Shown here in pieces: positions 25,750 to 36,066 of a stretch of 64,000 bases of DNA. This DNA is from Streptomyces cadmiisoli (GTDB taxonomy: Bacteria > Actinomycetota > Actinomycetes > Streptomycetales > Streptomycetaceae). The stretch's first letter is position 1; each line of letters starts with the position of its first letter. A model generated the notes under the pieces. It saw only the letters and a list, made by a program, of their open reading frames with translations, was not told the origin of the DNA and made no database searches. The position numbers and the translations under genes were made by a program. The stretch lies in NCBI RefSeq assembly GCF_003261055.1, contig NZ_CP030073.1:2232001-2296000 (forward strand), in the 5' to 3' direction.

Positions 25750-25766
25750 ATTACCCCGGGGGTAAT
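25750..25766. promoter_or_regulatory. 17-bp palindrome resembling a CsoR/FrmR-type operator
   Basis: ATTACCCC-G-GGGGTAAT, perfect 8-bp arms around one base. A G/C tract flanked by TA is the form of operators bound by CsoR/RcnR/FrmR repressors. It lies in the divergent gap between the four-helix protein (start 25636) and the XRE regulator (start 25869). No CsoR gene is in the window, so the regulator is unassigned. Confidence 0.5.
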
Positions 25767-25868
25767 GACGGCGGCCGCGCTCCGGGGCGCCGCGCACCCG
25801 GCCTCGGTGGCGGGACCGGAACATGGCAGACTGCACGGCGTACTTCCGGCCCCTGGGGGAGGCGTGGC

Positions 25869-26735
25869 GTGAGCGAGCGGCGTCCGGCGCCCACCGTCGG
25901 CCAGGTGGTGCTCGGCAAGCGGTTGCAGGAGCTGCGGGAGGCGGCCGGCCTCAGACGCGAGGAGGCCGCCCAGGTACTGCGGGTGGCCCCGGCGACCGTG
26001 CGGCGCATGGAGATGGCCGAGGTCGCGCTGAGGATCCCGTACCTGCAGATCCTGCTGCCCGCCTACGGGCTGGCCGAGCACGACGTCACCGCGTTCGTCA
26101 CGTTGGCGGAGGAGGCGAACAGGCCGGACTGGTGGCAGCGGTTCCACGATGTGCTGCCGGACTGGTTCAGCCTGTTCGTCAGTCTGGAGGGCGCCGCCGC
26201 GATGATCCGCTCCTACGAGCCGCACTTCGTGCCCGGCCTGCTGCAGACCGAGGGCTACGCGCGTGCCGTGCTCAGGGCCGGGACGATCGGGCAGGACGGC
26301 GCGGCGGCGACGATCGACCGGCATGTGTCGCTGCGGATGGCGCGGCAGGAGCTGCTGTGCCGCGAGGATCCGCCGCACCTGTGGGTGATCATGGACGAGA
26401 CGGTGCTGCGGCGTCCGGTGAGCGCCCGCCCGGAGGTCATGCGCGACCAGCTGGACCGGCTGCTGGAGGCGGCCGGGAGCGACCGCGTCACCCTCCAGGT
26501 CGCGGAGTACCGCAAGGGCCCGCACCCGGGGACGTACGCCCCCTTCTCCCTGTTCCGGTTCGCCGAGCCGGAGCTGCTCGACATGGTGTTCACCGAGTAC
26601 CTGACCGGCGCGCTGTACCTGGACTCCCGGCGCGAGGTCTCGGTGCACCTGGAGGTGCTGGACCACTTGACCGCGCACGCCGCGTCCGCGCAGCACACCA
26701 AAAAGATCCTCCAGGAGTGCCGCGCGGCCCTCTAG
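25869..26735 (+). CDS. XRE-family regulator with DUF5753 domain
   Basis: A 288-residue protein. It has an N-terminal helix-turn-helix (LQELREAAGLRREEAAQVL then PATVRRMEMAEVALR) and the large C-terminal domain common in Streptomyces regulators, with the marker SYEPHFVPGLLQTEGYARAV, later MDETVLRRPV and FxEYLTGALYLD. These proteins are often paired with small DUF397 proteins; none is present here. The GTG at 25869 has a strong GGGGGAGG box 8 nt upstream. The target is unknown; the 17-bp palindrome lies about 100 bp upstream. Confidence 0.88.
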   Translation: MSERRPAPTVGQVVLGKRLQELREAAGLRREEAAQVLRVAPATVRRMEMAEVALRIPYLQILLPAYGLAEHDVTAFVTLAEEANRPDWWQRFHDVLPDWFSLFVSLEGAAAMIRSYEPHFVPGLLQTEGYARAVLRAGTIGQDGAAATIDRHVSLRMARQELLCREDPPHLWVIMDETVLRRPVSARPEVMRDQLDRLLEAAGSDRVTLQVAEYRKGPHPGTYAPFSLFRFAEPELLDMVFTEYLTGALYLDSRREVSVHLEVLDHLTAHAASAQHTKKILQECRAAL

Positions 26736-26927
26736 GGCAGCCCTGGGGCAGCGCGGGCACCGCCGTGCGCCCTGACCCGTACGGGTGCCGTGGAAAGGTG
26801 CGCTCCCGGGCCCGCCCCTAGGTTCGAGTCACGGGGTGAGCCGGACTCCGGCCGGGCTGCCGGTGCCGTCGGAGAACTTCCACGTGCCGCGCAGGCGGCA
26901 GACCGCGGACGACACGGAGGAGGCCCG

Positions 26928-27419
26928 ATGCCCTCGGACGAGGTCCTGTACCAGGCGGCGGCGCTGTGTCTGACGTGTCCCGACGAGGACTTCCGCGCCC
27001 GTCTGCCGCTGTTGCGGGAGGCGGCCCCGCAACTGCGGGAGTTCACCGACCACGCGGCGCTGACCCCGCTGCCGGAGCTGGCCGCGCACTACGCCGAGGT
27101 CTTCGGCTCCGGCGACCGGCACAGCCTGTATCTGAGCCGGTGGCGGGGCGGAGCCATCCGGCACGGCAGGTCGCCGGCCCGCTTCCAGGAGGCCTACCGC
27201 GCCCACGGCCTCCGGGTCAGCGACGAGGAACTGCCCGACTTCCTGCCCGCGGTCCTGGAGTTCGCGGCGCGCACCGGTGACACCGGTCTGCTCACCGAGC
27301 ACCGCGACGGCCTGGAGCGGCTGCGGATCGAGCTGCGCGACCACGGCACGCCGTACGCCTGCGTCCTGGACGCCGTGTGCGCGACCCTGCCGCCCGCCCC
27401 CACCGAGGCACCCTCCTGA
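26928..27419 (+). CDS. NarJ-like molybdoenzyme assembly chaperone
   Basis: A 163-residue all-helical protein of the TorD/NarJ type, with YQAAALCLTCPDEDFRARLPLLREA at the start, LAAHYAEVFG and the SLYLSRWRGG... RFQEAYRAHGL region, then DELPDFLPAVLEFAA-like (EELPDFLPAVLEFAAR). NarJ proteins bind the apo catalytic subunit of nitrate reductase and help insert the molybdenum cofactor. ATG at 26928 follows GGAGGAGG. It is a little shorter than many NarJ proteins. No narG, narH or narI gene is in the window, so it is an orphan here. The 192 bp upstream contain no recognised gene. Confidence 0.75.
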   Translation: MPSDEVLYQAAALCLTCPDEDFRARLPLLREAAPQLREFTDHAALTPLPELAAHYAEVFGSGDRHSLYLSRWRGGAIRHGRSPARFQEAYRAHGLRVSDEELPDFLPAVLEFAARTGDTGLLTEHRDGLERLRIELRDHGTPYACVLDAVCATLPPAPTEAPS

Positions 27420-27486
27420 CGGCCGCCGCGCGCGGAACGAACGCCCGGTACGGACGCCCGGAAAGAAGGGGACGGAAAGGGAAGGA

Positions 27487-27514
27487 AGGGGAGCCGGCCG
27501 TCGACCGGCCCCCT
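27487..27514. terminator. terminator between the NarJ-like and DnaK genes
   Basis: Hairpin with arms AGGGG-A-GCCGG (27487-27497, one bulged A) and CCGGCCCCCT (27505-27514) around a 7-nt loop, placed between two convergent stop codons and abutting the DnaK stop. Confidence 0.5.
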
Positions 27515-27515
27515 C

Positions 27516-29396
<1,881 letters not shown>

Positions 29397-29432
29397 CGCT
29401 GTCCCCTTCCGCCAGGGAGCCTCCCCAAGTCC

Positions 29433-29462
29433 AGCACAAAACTTGAGTGGGCTCTTGTCAAT
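29433..29462 (-). promoter_or_regulatory. dnaK promoter overlapping a degenerate HAIR (HspR) element
   Basis: On the minus strand TTGACA (29461-29456) and TGTGCT (29438-29433) are spaced by 17 nt, a good vegetative promoter. Overlapping it on the plus strand is CTTGAGT (29442-29448), exactly one HspR half site, then 7 nt and TGTCAAT (29456-29462), which matches the expected second half site ACTCAAG at 4 of 7 positions. Weak HspR control is possible. Confidence 0.5.
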
Positions 29463-29477
29463 GGGGACCGCCGTCCG

Positions 29478-30215
29478 TCACCGGGGACCGTCGTCGCTGC
29501 CGCGCAGGGCCACCGCGCGCCGGGGCCGGTCGGTGATCAGTACGTCCACCCGGGTGTCGGCGAGGAACGTCCGCAGACCGGCGTCGTCGTTGACCGTCCA
29601 CACCATGCTGAACAGACGGTGCCGGGCGGCCTCGCGCAGCACATTGGCGCGGGCCAGCCGCTGGTGCACGGCGACCCCGTCCGCCCCGCAGGCGCGCACC
29701 CGCCGCAGCGGGAACAGCTCGCTCGCCCGGGTCGCCGCCAGCCGCCCGGCCGCCACCTGCGTCCGGTCGCGCCCCAGCGACAGGGCCGCGCGCACTGCGG
29801 GGAACGCCTGCTTGATCGCGGCGACGGAACGATCCTCCAGAGTGGTGGCCACGAATCCGTCCGGGCCGAGCAGGGCGGTGGCCCGGTCGATCAGCTCGCG
29901 TTCGTGGCCGGTCTCCTTCAGGTCCAGATGCCCGACGAGCCGGCCGGCGATCAGCTGCATGACGTCGTCCACCACCGGCACGGGATAGCCGGCCCGGTCG
30001 CTCAGCTCGGCGTGGGTGATCCGGGACAGCGGCGGACCGGCGTGCCGCACCCGCGGATCGTGGTGGACGACGAAGACACCGTCGGCCGTCCGCCGGACGT
30101 CGAACTCGACGTACTCCGCGCCCGACCGCAGCGCGTCCTCGTACGCCTGCCAGGTGGCGGCGCCGAACCGCTCGGTTCCGCCTCGGTGGGCCGAGACGGC
30201 GGGGTGGTGCGTCAT
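29478..30215 (-). CDS. glycerophosphodiester phosphodiesterase
   Basis: A 245-residue GDPD TIM-barrel protein with His10 and Arg11 in AHRGG, metal ligands Glu37 and Asp39 (EYVEFDVRRTADG), the catalytic second histidine His52 (VVHHDP) and the C-terminal VWTVNDD and DVLITDRP motifs. It hydrolyses glycerophosphodiesters to glycerol-3-phosphate and an alcohol. No signal peptide is seen, so it is probably cytosolic. ATG at 30215. It lies 73 bp downstream of the OsmC gene on the same strand, with a possible terminator between them. Confidence 0.92.
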   Translation of the reverse strand: MTHHPAVSAHRGGTERFGAATWQAYEDALRSGAEYVEFDVRRTADGVFVVHHDPRVRHAGPPLSRITHAELSDRAGYPVPVVDDVMQLIAGRLVGHLDLKETGHERELIDRATALLGPDGFVATTLEDRSVAAIKQAFPAVRAALSLGRDRTQVAAGRLAATRASELFPLRRVRACGADGVAVHQRLARANVLREAARHRLFSMVWTVNDDAGLRTFLADTRVDVLITDRPRRAVALRGSDDGPR

Positions 30216-30242
30216 GGGCGGGCTCCCGGGCGGGAAGGCGAG

Positions 30243-30268
30243 CGGGCCGCCCCGGAAGGGACGGCCCG
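30243..30268 (-). terminator. possible terminator downstream of the OsmC gene
   Basis: Arms CGGGCCG (30243-30249) and CGGCCCG (30262-30268), with further CC/GG pairing inside the loop. It starts 20 nt after the OsmC stop on the minus strand. Confidence 0.4.
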
Positions 30269-30287
30269 TGCGGTGAGTCCGCGCGGC

Positions 30288-30713
30288 TCAGGCGAGCTTC
30301 GCGGTGAGCGTGATGGTCGTGCCGGTGAGGGCCTGGCTGACCGGGCAGTTGGCCTTGGCCCCCTCGGCGGCGGCGACGAACGTGTCGTTGTCGATGCCGG
30401 GGACCGTGCCCTCGACGGTGAGGTGGATGCCGGTGATGCCCTCGCCGGGCTGGAACGTCACGTCGGCCGAGGTGACGAGCTTGGTGGGCGGGGTGCCGGC
30501 ACCCGCGAGGCCGTGCGACAGCGCCATGGAGAAGCAGCTGGAGTGCGCGGCGGCGATCAGCTCCTCGGGGCTGGTCTTGCCGTTGGCCTGCTCGGCGCGC
30601 GACGGCCACGACACCGGCTGCTGGCCGATGCCGGAGGAGTCGAAGGTGACGACGCCGTTGCCCTCGAGCAGGTTGCCTTCCCAGACGGTGTGTGCGGAGC
30701 GCGTGGTTGCCAC
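30288..30713 (-). CDS. OsmC-family peroxiredoxin
   Basis: A 141-residue OsmC/Ohr protein. The two redox cysteines are Cys60 (AAHSSCFSMALSH) and Cys123 (AKANCPVSQAL), with the PEELIAAAHSS motif that carries the family Glu. It reduces organic hydroperoxides at the expense of dihydrolipoyl or other thiols. The GTG at 30713 starts (M)ATTRSAHTVWEG and has AAAGGAAG 5-6 nt upstream, better than the GTG at 30728. Cytosolic. The upstream 177 bp contain a short CCCCGGAGACGGGG hairpin but no recognised operator. Confidence 0.92.
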   Translation of the reverse strand: MATTRSAHTVWEGNLLEGNGVVTFDSSGIGQQPVSWPSRAEQANGKTSPEELIAAAHSSCFSMALSHGLAGAGTPPTKLVTSADVTFQPGEGITGIHLTVEGTVPGIDNDTFVAAAEGAKANCPVSQALTGTTITLTAKLA

Positions 30714-30905
30714 GGTTCTTCCTTTCACATGCTCTCAATACGACCCCGTCTCCGGGGTTCTCGGCCCTATCCGATCACATTCCGGCTCACCTCACGCGGA
30801 ACACCGGCCCACGTGCGGTGAACGGCGGGCGGACGCCCCGGAGAACGGGGCGACGTGCTCGCGCCGCACCCGGTGGGCCCGCGCCCGCGGCGGGGCGGAT
30901 ACCGC

Positions 30906-32999
30906 TCAGGCGGCCCGTTCGCTCGGCTCGTCCTCGATCGGGACCTGCGGGCCGTCCGTCTCGCGCAGCCAGCGGCGCAGTACGCGGTGCACGTGCTCGG
31001 CGCCGACCAGGGCCTCCCCGTCGTCGACCGGGTCGGAGAGGACGATCGGCGACAGCAGGAACGGCTTGGCCTGGGCGCCGCCGAGACCGCCGTGCGAACC
31101 GATCTGCTCCTCGAAGGCGAGGACCTCGCCGTCGGCGGGGTCGTGGAAGGAGTTGACCATGATGTCGGCGGTGTGCGGGAAGGAGTGCGTGCGACGGACG
31201 GCGTCCGCGGCGCCGGGCCCGAAGGCGGCGAGCGGCCCCGGGTCGGCGTCGAGTTCGTCCACCGGTATCTCCGCGCCGTACGCGCCGAGCACCACACCGC
31301 CGTGCCGCTCGCTGCGCACCAGCAGGAAGCCGATACCGGGATGGTTGGCGAGGGTCGGCAGCAGCGCGGGATGGCGGGCGTCGATCTCCTCCTTGCTCAT
31401 CCGGTGGTGCACGTCCGGGAAGGAGACCAGGCCGAGATTGCCGGAGGCCAGCACGATCGGCTCCGAACGGCGGTCCGGGCGGCGCTGTCCCGGCTCCTCC
31501 TCCACGGGCCGGCGCAGCGCGGCGCGGACCGCCGCGCGGGCCTCCGCGCCGCTGCGGGTGCGTCCTGCCCGGCGCGGCACGGGCAGCCCGCAGCCGGCCC
31601 GCACCAGGTCGGCGAGGGTCAGGCCGTAGCGGGCGCGGAAGGTCTCACCGGGGCTCTGGCCGTGGTCGGACAGCACGACGATCCGGTACGGCCGCGGCGC
31701 GTGTTCGGCGACCTTCTCGATCAGCGCCAGCGCGCGGTCCAGGCGGGCGAGCACCTTCTCGGCGTCGCGGCTCATCGGCCCGGAGTGGTGCGCGACCTCG
31801 TCGTACGCCACCAGGTCCGCGTAGACGGCGGTGCGGCCGGCGAGCATGTCGCCCATCACCGCGGCGACCACGACGTCGCGCTCCACGACGGTGGCGAAGG
31901 CGCGGACGAAGGGGTAGAGGCCGCCGCGGGCGACCCGCGGGCGGACCTTGCTCGTCCGGGCCCGGGTGGACTGGCCGATCTCGCGGCAGACCTCGGCGAC
32001 GAACGACAGGGCGGTGCGCACGGCGTTGGCCGGGTCGGAGAAGTAGGCGAAGTAGCCCGCCCGGGAGCGGTTCTCGCGGCTGCGCCGCCGGGTGGCTATG
32101 GACAGCACCAGGGCCTGCTCGTCGGCGCCGCCGCTGAAGAGGTTGCCGCGGCTCGCGCCGTCGAAGGTGAGCAGGCCGCCGTCGCCGGTGCGCTCGACCG
32201 CGCGGCGCTGGAGCTCGGCGGCGCTGGTCGGCCGGTTGCTGACGACGACCTCCTGGTGGTCCTTCTCGTACCAGCGGAACGCCGGCACGTCGAAGGTGCT
32301 GCCGTGCAGGATGCCCAGCTGGCTGGCGCCGGTCTGGCTGGACCAGTCGGTGCGCCACGGGGTGAGCCGGTGGGTGGGCTCGGCCCCGGGGGCGCCGGGC
32401 GGGCCGTCGCCGAGCCAGCGGGCGGCCGTCGGCATCAGGCCCTTGGCCATGGCGCCGGTCAGCACGTCGTGGCCGACACCGTCGAGCTGGACGAAGACGG
32501 TGCCGGGACTGACGGGTCCGGGCAGCGGCCGGCGCCGGCGGGCGGAGAGGCGGTACAGCCGGCGCCGGTAGGCGTCGTCGTCGCGCACGGCCAGGGCGGC
32601 GCCGGTCGCGGAGGCGACGGCGGACATCGCCGCGGCGACGACGACCGCCGTCTCCGGGTCGACGGCTCCGCGCTCGGCGGGGTTGAGGCGCAGCGCGACC
32701 AGCAGCAGCGCGCCGTTGAGGAAGAACACCAGCAGCCCGAGGACGAGCGCCGGCACCAGCAGCAGGAGCCTCACGAGTACGGGCCAGACCAGCGCCGACA
32801 GCAGACCGAAGGCGCCCGCGCCGAACGCCGCCGTCACGGCGATGGTGGTGGCGCTGTCGCCGTCCGCGCTCTGCAACTGGAAGTCCGGCAGGATCCCGGC
32901 GAGCACCAGCATCGTGACCGTGCTGACGCCCCACACCGCGACGCTTCGCCCGATCTGGCTGGCGACCCGCCGCCAACGCCCTCCTAGCACGCCCCGCAC
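30906..32999 (-). CDS. membrane-anchored alkaline-phosphatase-superfamily protein with phage-holin-like N-terminus
   Basis: A 697-residue protein. Residues 1-160 hold four hydrophobic segments resembling the Phage_holin_4_2 fold. The rest is an alkaline phosphatase/phosphodiesterase-type domain with metal-site motifs TVFVQLDGVGHDVL, the loop DWSSQTGASQLGIL (candidate nucleophile Thr or Ser), AYDEVAHHSG and IVVLSDHGQSPGET. Such enzymes hydrolyse phospho- or sulfo-esters, nucleotides or lipid head groups. The orientation of the catalytic domain is not certain. The start is GTG 32999 or GTG 32990; the latter has GTGAGG at better spacing. Confidence 0.8.
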   Translation of the reverse strand: MRGVLGGRWRRVASQIGRSVAVWGVSTVTMLVLAGILPDFQLQSADGDSATTIAVTAAFGAGAFGLLSALVWPVLVRLLLLVPALVLGLLVFFLNGALLLVALRLNPAERGAVDPETAVVVAAAMSAVASATGAALAVRDDDAYRRRLYRLSARRRRPLPGPVSPGTVFVQLDGVGHDVLTGAMAKGLMPTAARWLGDGPPGAPGAEPTHRLTPWRTDWSSQTGASQLGILHGSTFDVPAFRWYEKDHQEVVVSNRPTSAAELQRRAVERTGDGGLLTFDGASRGNLFSGGADEQALVLSIATRRRSRENRSRAGYFAYFSDPANAVRTALSFVAEVCREIGQSTRARTSKVRPRVARGGLYPFVRAFATVVERDVVVAAVMGDMLAGRTAVYADLVAYDEVAHHSGPMSRDAEKVLARLDRALALIEKVAEHAPRPYRIVVLSDHGQSPGETFRARYGLTLADLVRAGCGLPVPRRAGRTRSGAEARAAVRAALRRPVEEEPGQRRPDRRSEPIVLASGNLGLVSFPDVHHRMSKEEIDARHPALLPTLANHPGIGFLLVRSERHGGVVLGAYGAEIPVDELDADPGPLAAFGPGAADAVRRTHSFPHTADIMVNSFHDPADGEVLAFEEQIGSHGGLGGAQAKPFLLSPIVLSDPVDDGEALVGAEHVHRVLRRWLRETDGPQVPIEDEPSERAA

Positions 33000-33092
33000 A
33001 CCTCACGTCCCCGCCCGCCGCCGGAGCGGGCACGGGTCCAGATTGTCACAACGCGTACCGAACCCGACGGGTCCCGGGGGCGCAGCGGGCGG

Positions 33093-33494
33093 TCAGCGCC
33101 CGTCGTACCCGGCCGTCGGCATCGACAGCCGCCGATGGACCCGGGCCTTCATCTGCGCGTCGTACGACGGTTCGGCACCGCCCACGGTCTCGACCCGCAC
33201 CCCGCGCCGCGCGCACTCCTCGGTGAACTCGTCGACGGACGCCAGCGCGGTCTCCAGGACCCGGCGGCTGGGCGCCACGAACAGGTCGACCCCGGGCCGG
33301 ACCCCGTCCCACAGCGCGCTGTGATCGGGGCGCAGTCCCCGGACCAGCAGCTGCCGGGCGACGACGTACCCCTGCTCGGCGGCCCAGTTGGCGCACATGG
33401 CGTGCTGGCTGCGGGAGTCCACCAGGAAGGGGTCGGCCTCCAGCTCGCGCAGCGGCGTCAGACTGGCGATCGCCGTGACCCGCGGTTCTCCCAT
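33093..33494 (-). CDS. hypothetical protein with resolvase-like architecture
   Basis: A 133-residue protein. The order of segments (SRSQHAMCANWAAEQGYVV, then VDLFVAPSRRVLETALASVDEF, then CARRGVRVETV) recalls the catalytic domain of serine recombinases, in which Q, C and GY follow the nucleophile and a DR(L/I)xR helix precedes a GV strand. The catalytic YxRVS motif is not present, so recombinase activity is unlikely. ATG at 33494 follows GAGGGGGG; an upstream ATG at 33509 is weaker. Function unknown. Confidence 0.65.
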   Translation of the reverse strand: MGEPRVTAIASLTPLRELEADPFLVDSRSQHAMCANWAAEQGYVVARQLLVRGLRPDHSALWDGVRPGVDLFVAPSRRVLETALASVDEFTEECARRGVRVETVGGAEPSYDAQMKARVHRRLSMPTAGYDGR

Positions 33495-33578
33495 GGCGTC
33501 CCCCCTCACCTCCGGGTTTCGCCGCCGACCCTACTCCTGCCCGTAGGCTTCGGGGAGTCGCGCGAAGGAGGCAAAGAG

Positions 33579-34352
33579 GTGCCGGTGGAGATCACCTGGT
33601 GGGGTCACGCCACCTGCGCGGTCACGGATTCGGACGTACGCGTGCTCACCGATCCCCTGTTCGCCCGCCGGCTCGCGCATCTGCGCCGGCGGCGCGGTGC
33701 GCTGCCCCCGCCGGAGGCACGGAGCGCGGACGTGGTGCTGGTCTCGCATCTGCACGCCGACCATCTGCACGTGCCGTCACTGGCCCGCCTCGCGCCCGGC
33801 ACCCGCCTGATCGTGCCCCGGGGCGCGCCCCGGGCGGTGCCGGGAATGCGCCGGCTCGCCCACCTGCGCCTGACGGAGGTGGCTCCCGGCGACGTGATCC
33901 GGATCGGCCCGCTGACCGTGCGGGCCGTGCCCGCGCTGCACGACGGACGGCGCCTGCCCGTGGGCCCGCACCGTTCACCGGCCCTCGGCTACGTCATCGA
34001 GGGCGAGGCGCGGACCTACTTCGCCGGGGACACCGGGCTGTTCGACGACATGGCGCGGGAGGTCGGGCCGGTCGACGTCGCGCTGCTGCCGGTGGGCGGC
34101 TGGGGGCCGTACCTCGGTGACGGGCACCTCGACGCCGGGCGGGCGGCGCAGGCGCTGGCCCGGCTGGCGCCGCTCAGCGCGGTGCCGGTGCACTACGGCA
34201 CGTACTGGCCGGTGGGCCTGGACGCCGTGCGCCCCCACGAGTTCCACGCGCCCGGCGACGACTTCGTGCGGTTCGCCGCGCAGCGGGCGCCGCGGGTCGC
34301 GGTGCACCGGCTCGGGCACGGCGAGAGCATACGGCCGGAGGTCGCGCGGTGA
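33579..34352 (+). CDS. metallo-beta-lactamase-fold hydrolase (UPF0173-like)
   Basis: A 257-residue MBL-fold protein with the zinc motif His57-Leu-His59-Ala-Asp61-His62 (VSHLHADHLH), TDPLF near the N-terminus, a second-site YFAGDTGLFDDM and the late HYGTYWPVGLD. Proteins of this branch act on phosphoesters, lipids or nucleotides; the substrate is unknown. GTG at 33579 with AAGGAGG 7 nt upstream. Its TGA overlaps the GTG of the DedA gene, so both are translated together, which suggests a lipid or membrane-related job. Confidence 0.87.
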   Translation: MPVEITWWGHATCAVTDSDVRVLTDPLFARRLAHLRRRRGALPPPEARSADVVLVSHLHADHLHVPSLARLAPGTRLIVPRGAPRAVPGMRRLAHLRLTEVAPGDVIRIGPLTVRAVPALHDGRRLPVGPHRSPALGYVIEGEARTYFAGDTGLFDDMAREVGPVDVALLPVGGWGPYLGDGHLDAGRAAQALARLAPLSAVPVHYGTYWPVGLDAVRPHEFHAPGDDFVRFAAQRAPRVAVHRLGHGESIRPEVAR

Positions 34353-34972
34353 GCTGGCTCGCGGCCGCGTCGACGGTGTCGCCGGAGGCGACGCAGCAGG
34401 CGATCGGCTATCCGACGCTGTTCCTCCTCGTACTGGTCGGGGCGCTCGTGCCGGTGGTGCCCACGGGGGCGCTGGTGAGTTCGGCGGCGGTGGTCGCCTT
34501 CCACCAGACGGCGCCGTTCTCGCTGGCGCTGGTGTTCGTGACGGCTTCGCTGGCCGCGTTCCTCGGTGACGTCTCGCTGTACTGGCTGGGCCGGCGCGGC
34601 ATGGGTTCGAAGAACGGCTCGCGCTGGCTGGAGGCGATCAGGGCGCGGGCGCCGGAGGACCGGCTCGCCCAGGCGCAGTCCAAGCTCGCCGAGCACGGCG
34701 TCGCGGTGCTCGTGCTGTCCCGGCTGGTGCCGGCGGGCCGGCTGCCGGTGATGCTGGCCTGTCTGCTGGCGAAGTGGCCGATGCGCCGCTTCGCCCGGGG
34801 CAATCTGCCGGCCTGTCTGGCCTGGGCGGTGACGTACCAGCTGATCGGGATCCTCGGCGGCTCGCTGTTCTCCGAGCCGTGGGAGGGCGTGGTCGCCGCG
34901 GTCGCGCTGACGTTGCTGCTCGGTGTGCTGCCGGGCGTGTGGCGGCGGCTGCGTCAGCGCCCCGCCGGGTGA
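34349..34972 (+). CDS. DedA-family membrane protein
   Basis: A 207-residue SNARE-associated/DedA protein. Markers are FLGDVSLYWLGRRGMGSKNG, the amphipathic KLAEHGVAVLVLSRLVPAGRLPVMLACLLA (with the conserved R...PxxR-type segment) and four to five helices. DedA proteins include lipid scramblases or carriers that recycle polyprenyl phosphate and affect membrane potential. GTG start overlaps the preceding stop (GTGA). Its 3' end overlaps by 19 bp the convergent MBL gene. Confidence 0.88.
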   Translation: MSWLAAASTVSPEATQQAIGYPTLFLLVLVGALVPVVPTGALVSSAAVVAFHQTAPFSLALVFVTASLAAFLGDVSLYWLGRRGMGSKNGSRWLEAIRARAPEDRLAQAQSKLAEHGVAVLVLSRLVPAGRLPVMLACLLAKWPMRRFARGNLPACLAWAVTYQLIGILGGSLFSEPWEGVVAAVALTLLLGVLPGVWRRLRQRPAG

Positions 34973-36066
34973 GGCCGGGACCCCGCTGCCCGCGGGGCGC
35001 CGCTCAGCGTCCGTGAGCCTCCCACCGGCAGGTCCCACAGGTCGTCGCGGTCCAGGCCCGCCGCGTCCCAGGCCGCCCGCACCCGGGTGAGGGGTTCCAG
35101 GACCGGCTCCGCGGACAGCACGAACGTCGCCCAGTGCATCGGCGCCATGCGGCGGGCGCCGAGATCCTGGACGGCGCGCACCGCCTCCTCCGGGTCGCAG
35201 TGGACGTCGCTCAGCCACCAGCGGGGGTCGTACGCGCCGATCGGCATCAGGGACAGGTCGATACCCGGGTAGCGGCGGCCGATCCGGGCGAACCAGTGGC
35301 CGTATCCCGTGTCGCCGGCGAAGTGGACGCGGCCGCCGTCGGGGGCGGTCAGCACCCAGCCGCCCCACAGGCTCCGGCAGCTGTCGGTGAGGGTGCGCTT
35401 GGACCAGTGGTGGGCGGGCACGAAGTCGAAGCGGACCCCGCCCAGTTCTGCCGCCTCCCACCAGTCCAGCTCCGTGACACGGGTGAACCGGCGGCGGTGG
35501 AACCACGGGCCCAGCCCGGCCGGTGCGAACACCGGGGTGTCGCACGGCAGCCGGCGCAGGGTGGGGGCGTCCAGATGGTCGTAGTGGTTGTGGCTGATCA
35601 CGACGGCGTCGACGCGCGGCAGTTCGTCCCAGTCCACGCCGACGGGCGTGATGCGGGCCGGGGTGCCCAGGATGCGGCGGGACCATACCGGGTCGGTCAG
35701 GACGGTGAGCCCGCCGATGCCCAGCACCCAACTGGCGTGGCCGGCCCAGGTGACGGCGATGGTGCGCGCGTCGACGCGGGGCAGCGGAGCGGGTGCGAAC
35801 GGCAGGCGCGGAACGTCGGCGAGCCCTTCCCGGCCGGGTCGCACGGCGCCCTCGCGGGCGAACCGGGCGAGTGCCTTGATGCCGGGCAGCGGTGCGGTGA
35901 GCCGGTCGTGGAAGGTCCGCGGCCACACCCGCCGCTCGCCGAGCGGACGCGGTTCGGCGAGCGGCGGGAACGGCGACGGGTGCGGGGCCTGAAGGGGTGC
36001 GACGACCGTCGGATCGCCGGCCTCCCGGGTGTTCGTGCCGGTGGTCGACTCGGACTGCTGCGTCAT
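34954..36066 (-). CDS. MBL-fold hydrolase of the NAPE-PLD/RomA type
   Basis: A 370-residue protein with VTWAGHASWVLGIGG, TDPVWSRRI, the metal motif His159-Asn-His161-Tyr-Asp163-His164, PAHHWSKR, GDTGYGHWF and PMHWATF. These motifs are those of N-acyl-phosphatidylethanolamine-hydrolysing phospholipase D and bacterial relatives. Roughly the first 90 residues are a Pro-rich leader without a signal peptide. The ATG at 36066 overlaps the TGA of the preceding gene and has GGGAG upstream, so the two are coupled. Lipid head-group hydrolysis is plausible but not shown. Confidence 0.87.
   Translation of the reverse strand: MTQQSESTTGTNTREAGDPTVVAPLQAPHPSPFPPLAEPRPLGERRVWPRTFHDRLTAPLPGIKALARFAREGAVRPGREGLADVPRLPFAPAPLPRVDARTIAVTWAGHASWVLGIGGLTVLTDPVWSRRILGTPARITPVGVDWDELPRVDAVVISHNHYDHLDAPTLRRLPCDTPVFAPAGLGPWFHRRRFTRVTELDWWEAAELGGVRFDFVPAHHWSKRTLTDSCRSLWGGWVLTAPDGGRVHFAGDTGYGHWFARIGRRYPGIDLSLMPIGAYDPRWWLSDVHCDPEEAVRAVQDLGARRMAPMHWATFVLSAEPVLEPLTRVRAAWDAAGLDRDDLWDLPVGGSRTLSGAPRAAGSRPHPAGR

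Noticed and set aside
33579..36066. The two MBL-fold genes as a tandem duplication
   Set aside because: They are on opposite strands, belong to different MBL branches (UPF0173-like and NAPE-PLD-like) and differ in length and flanking motifs.
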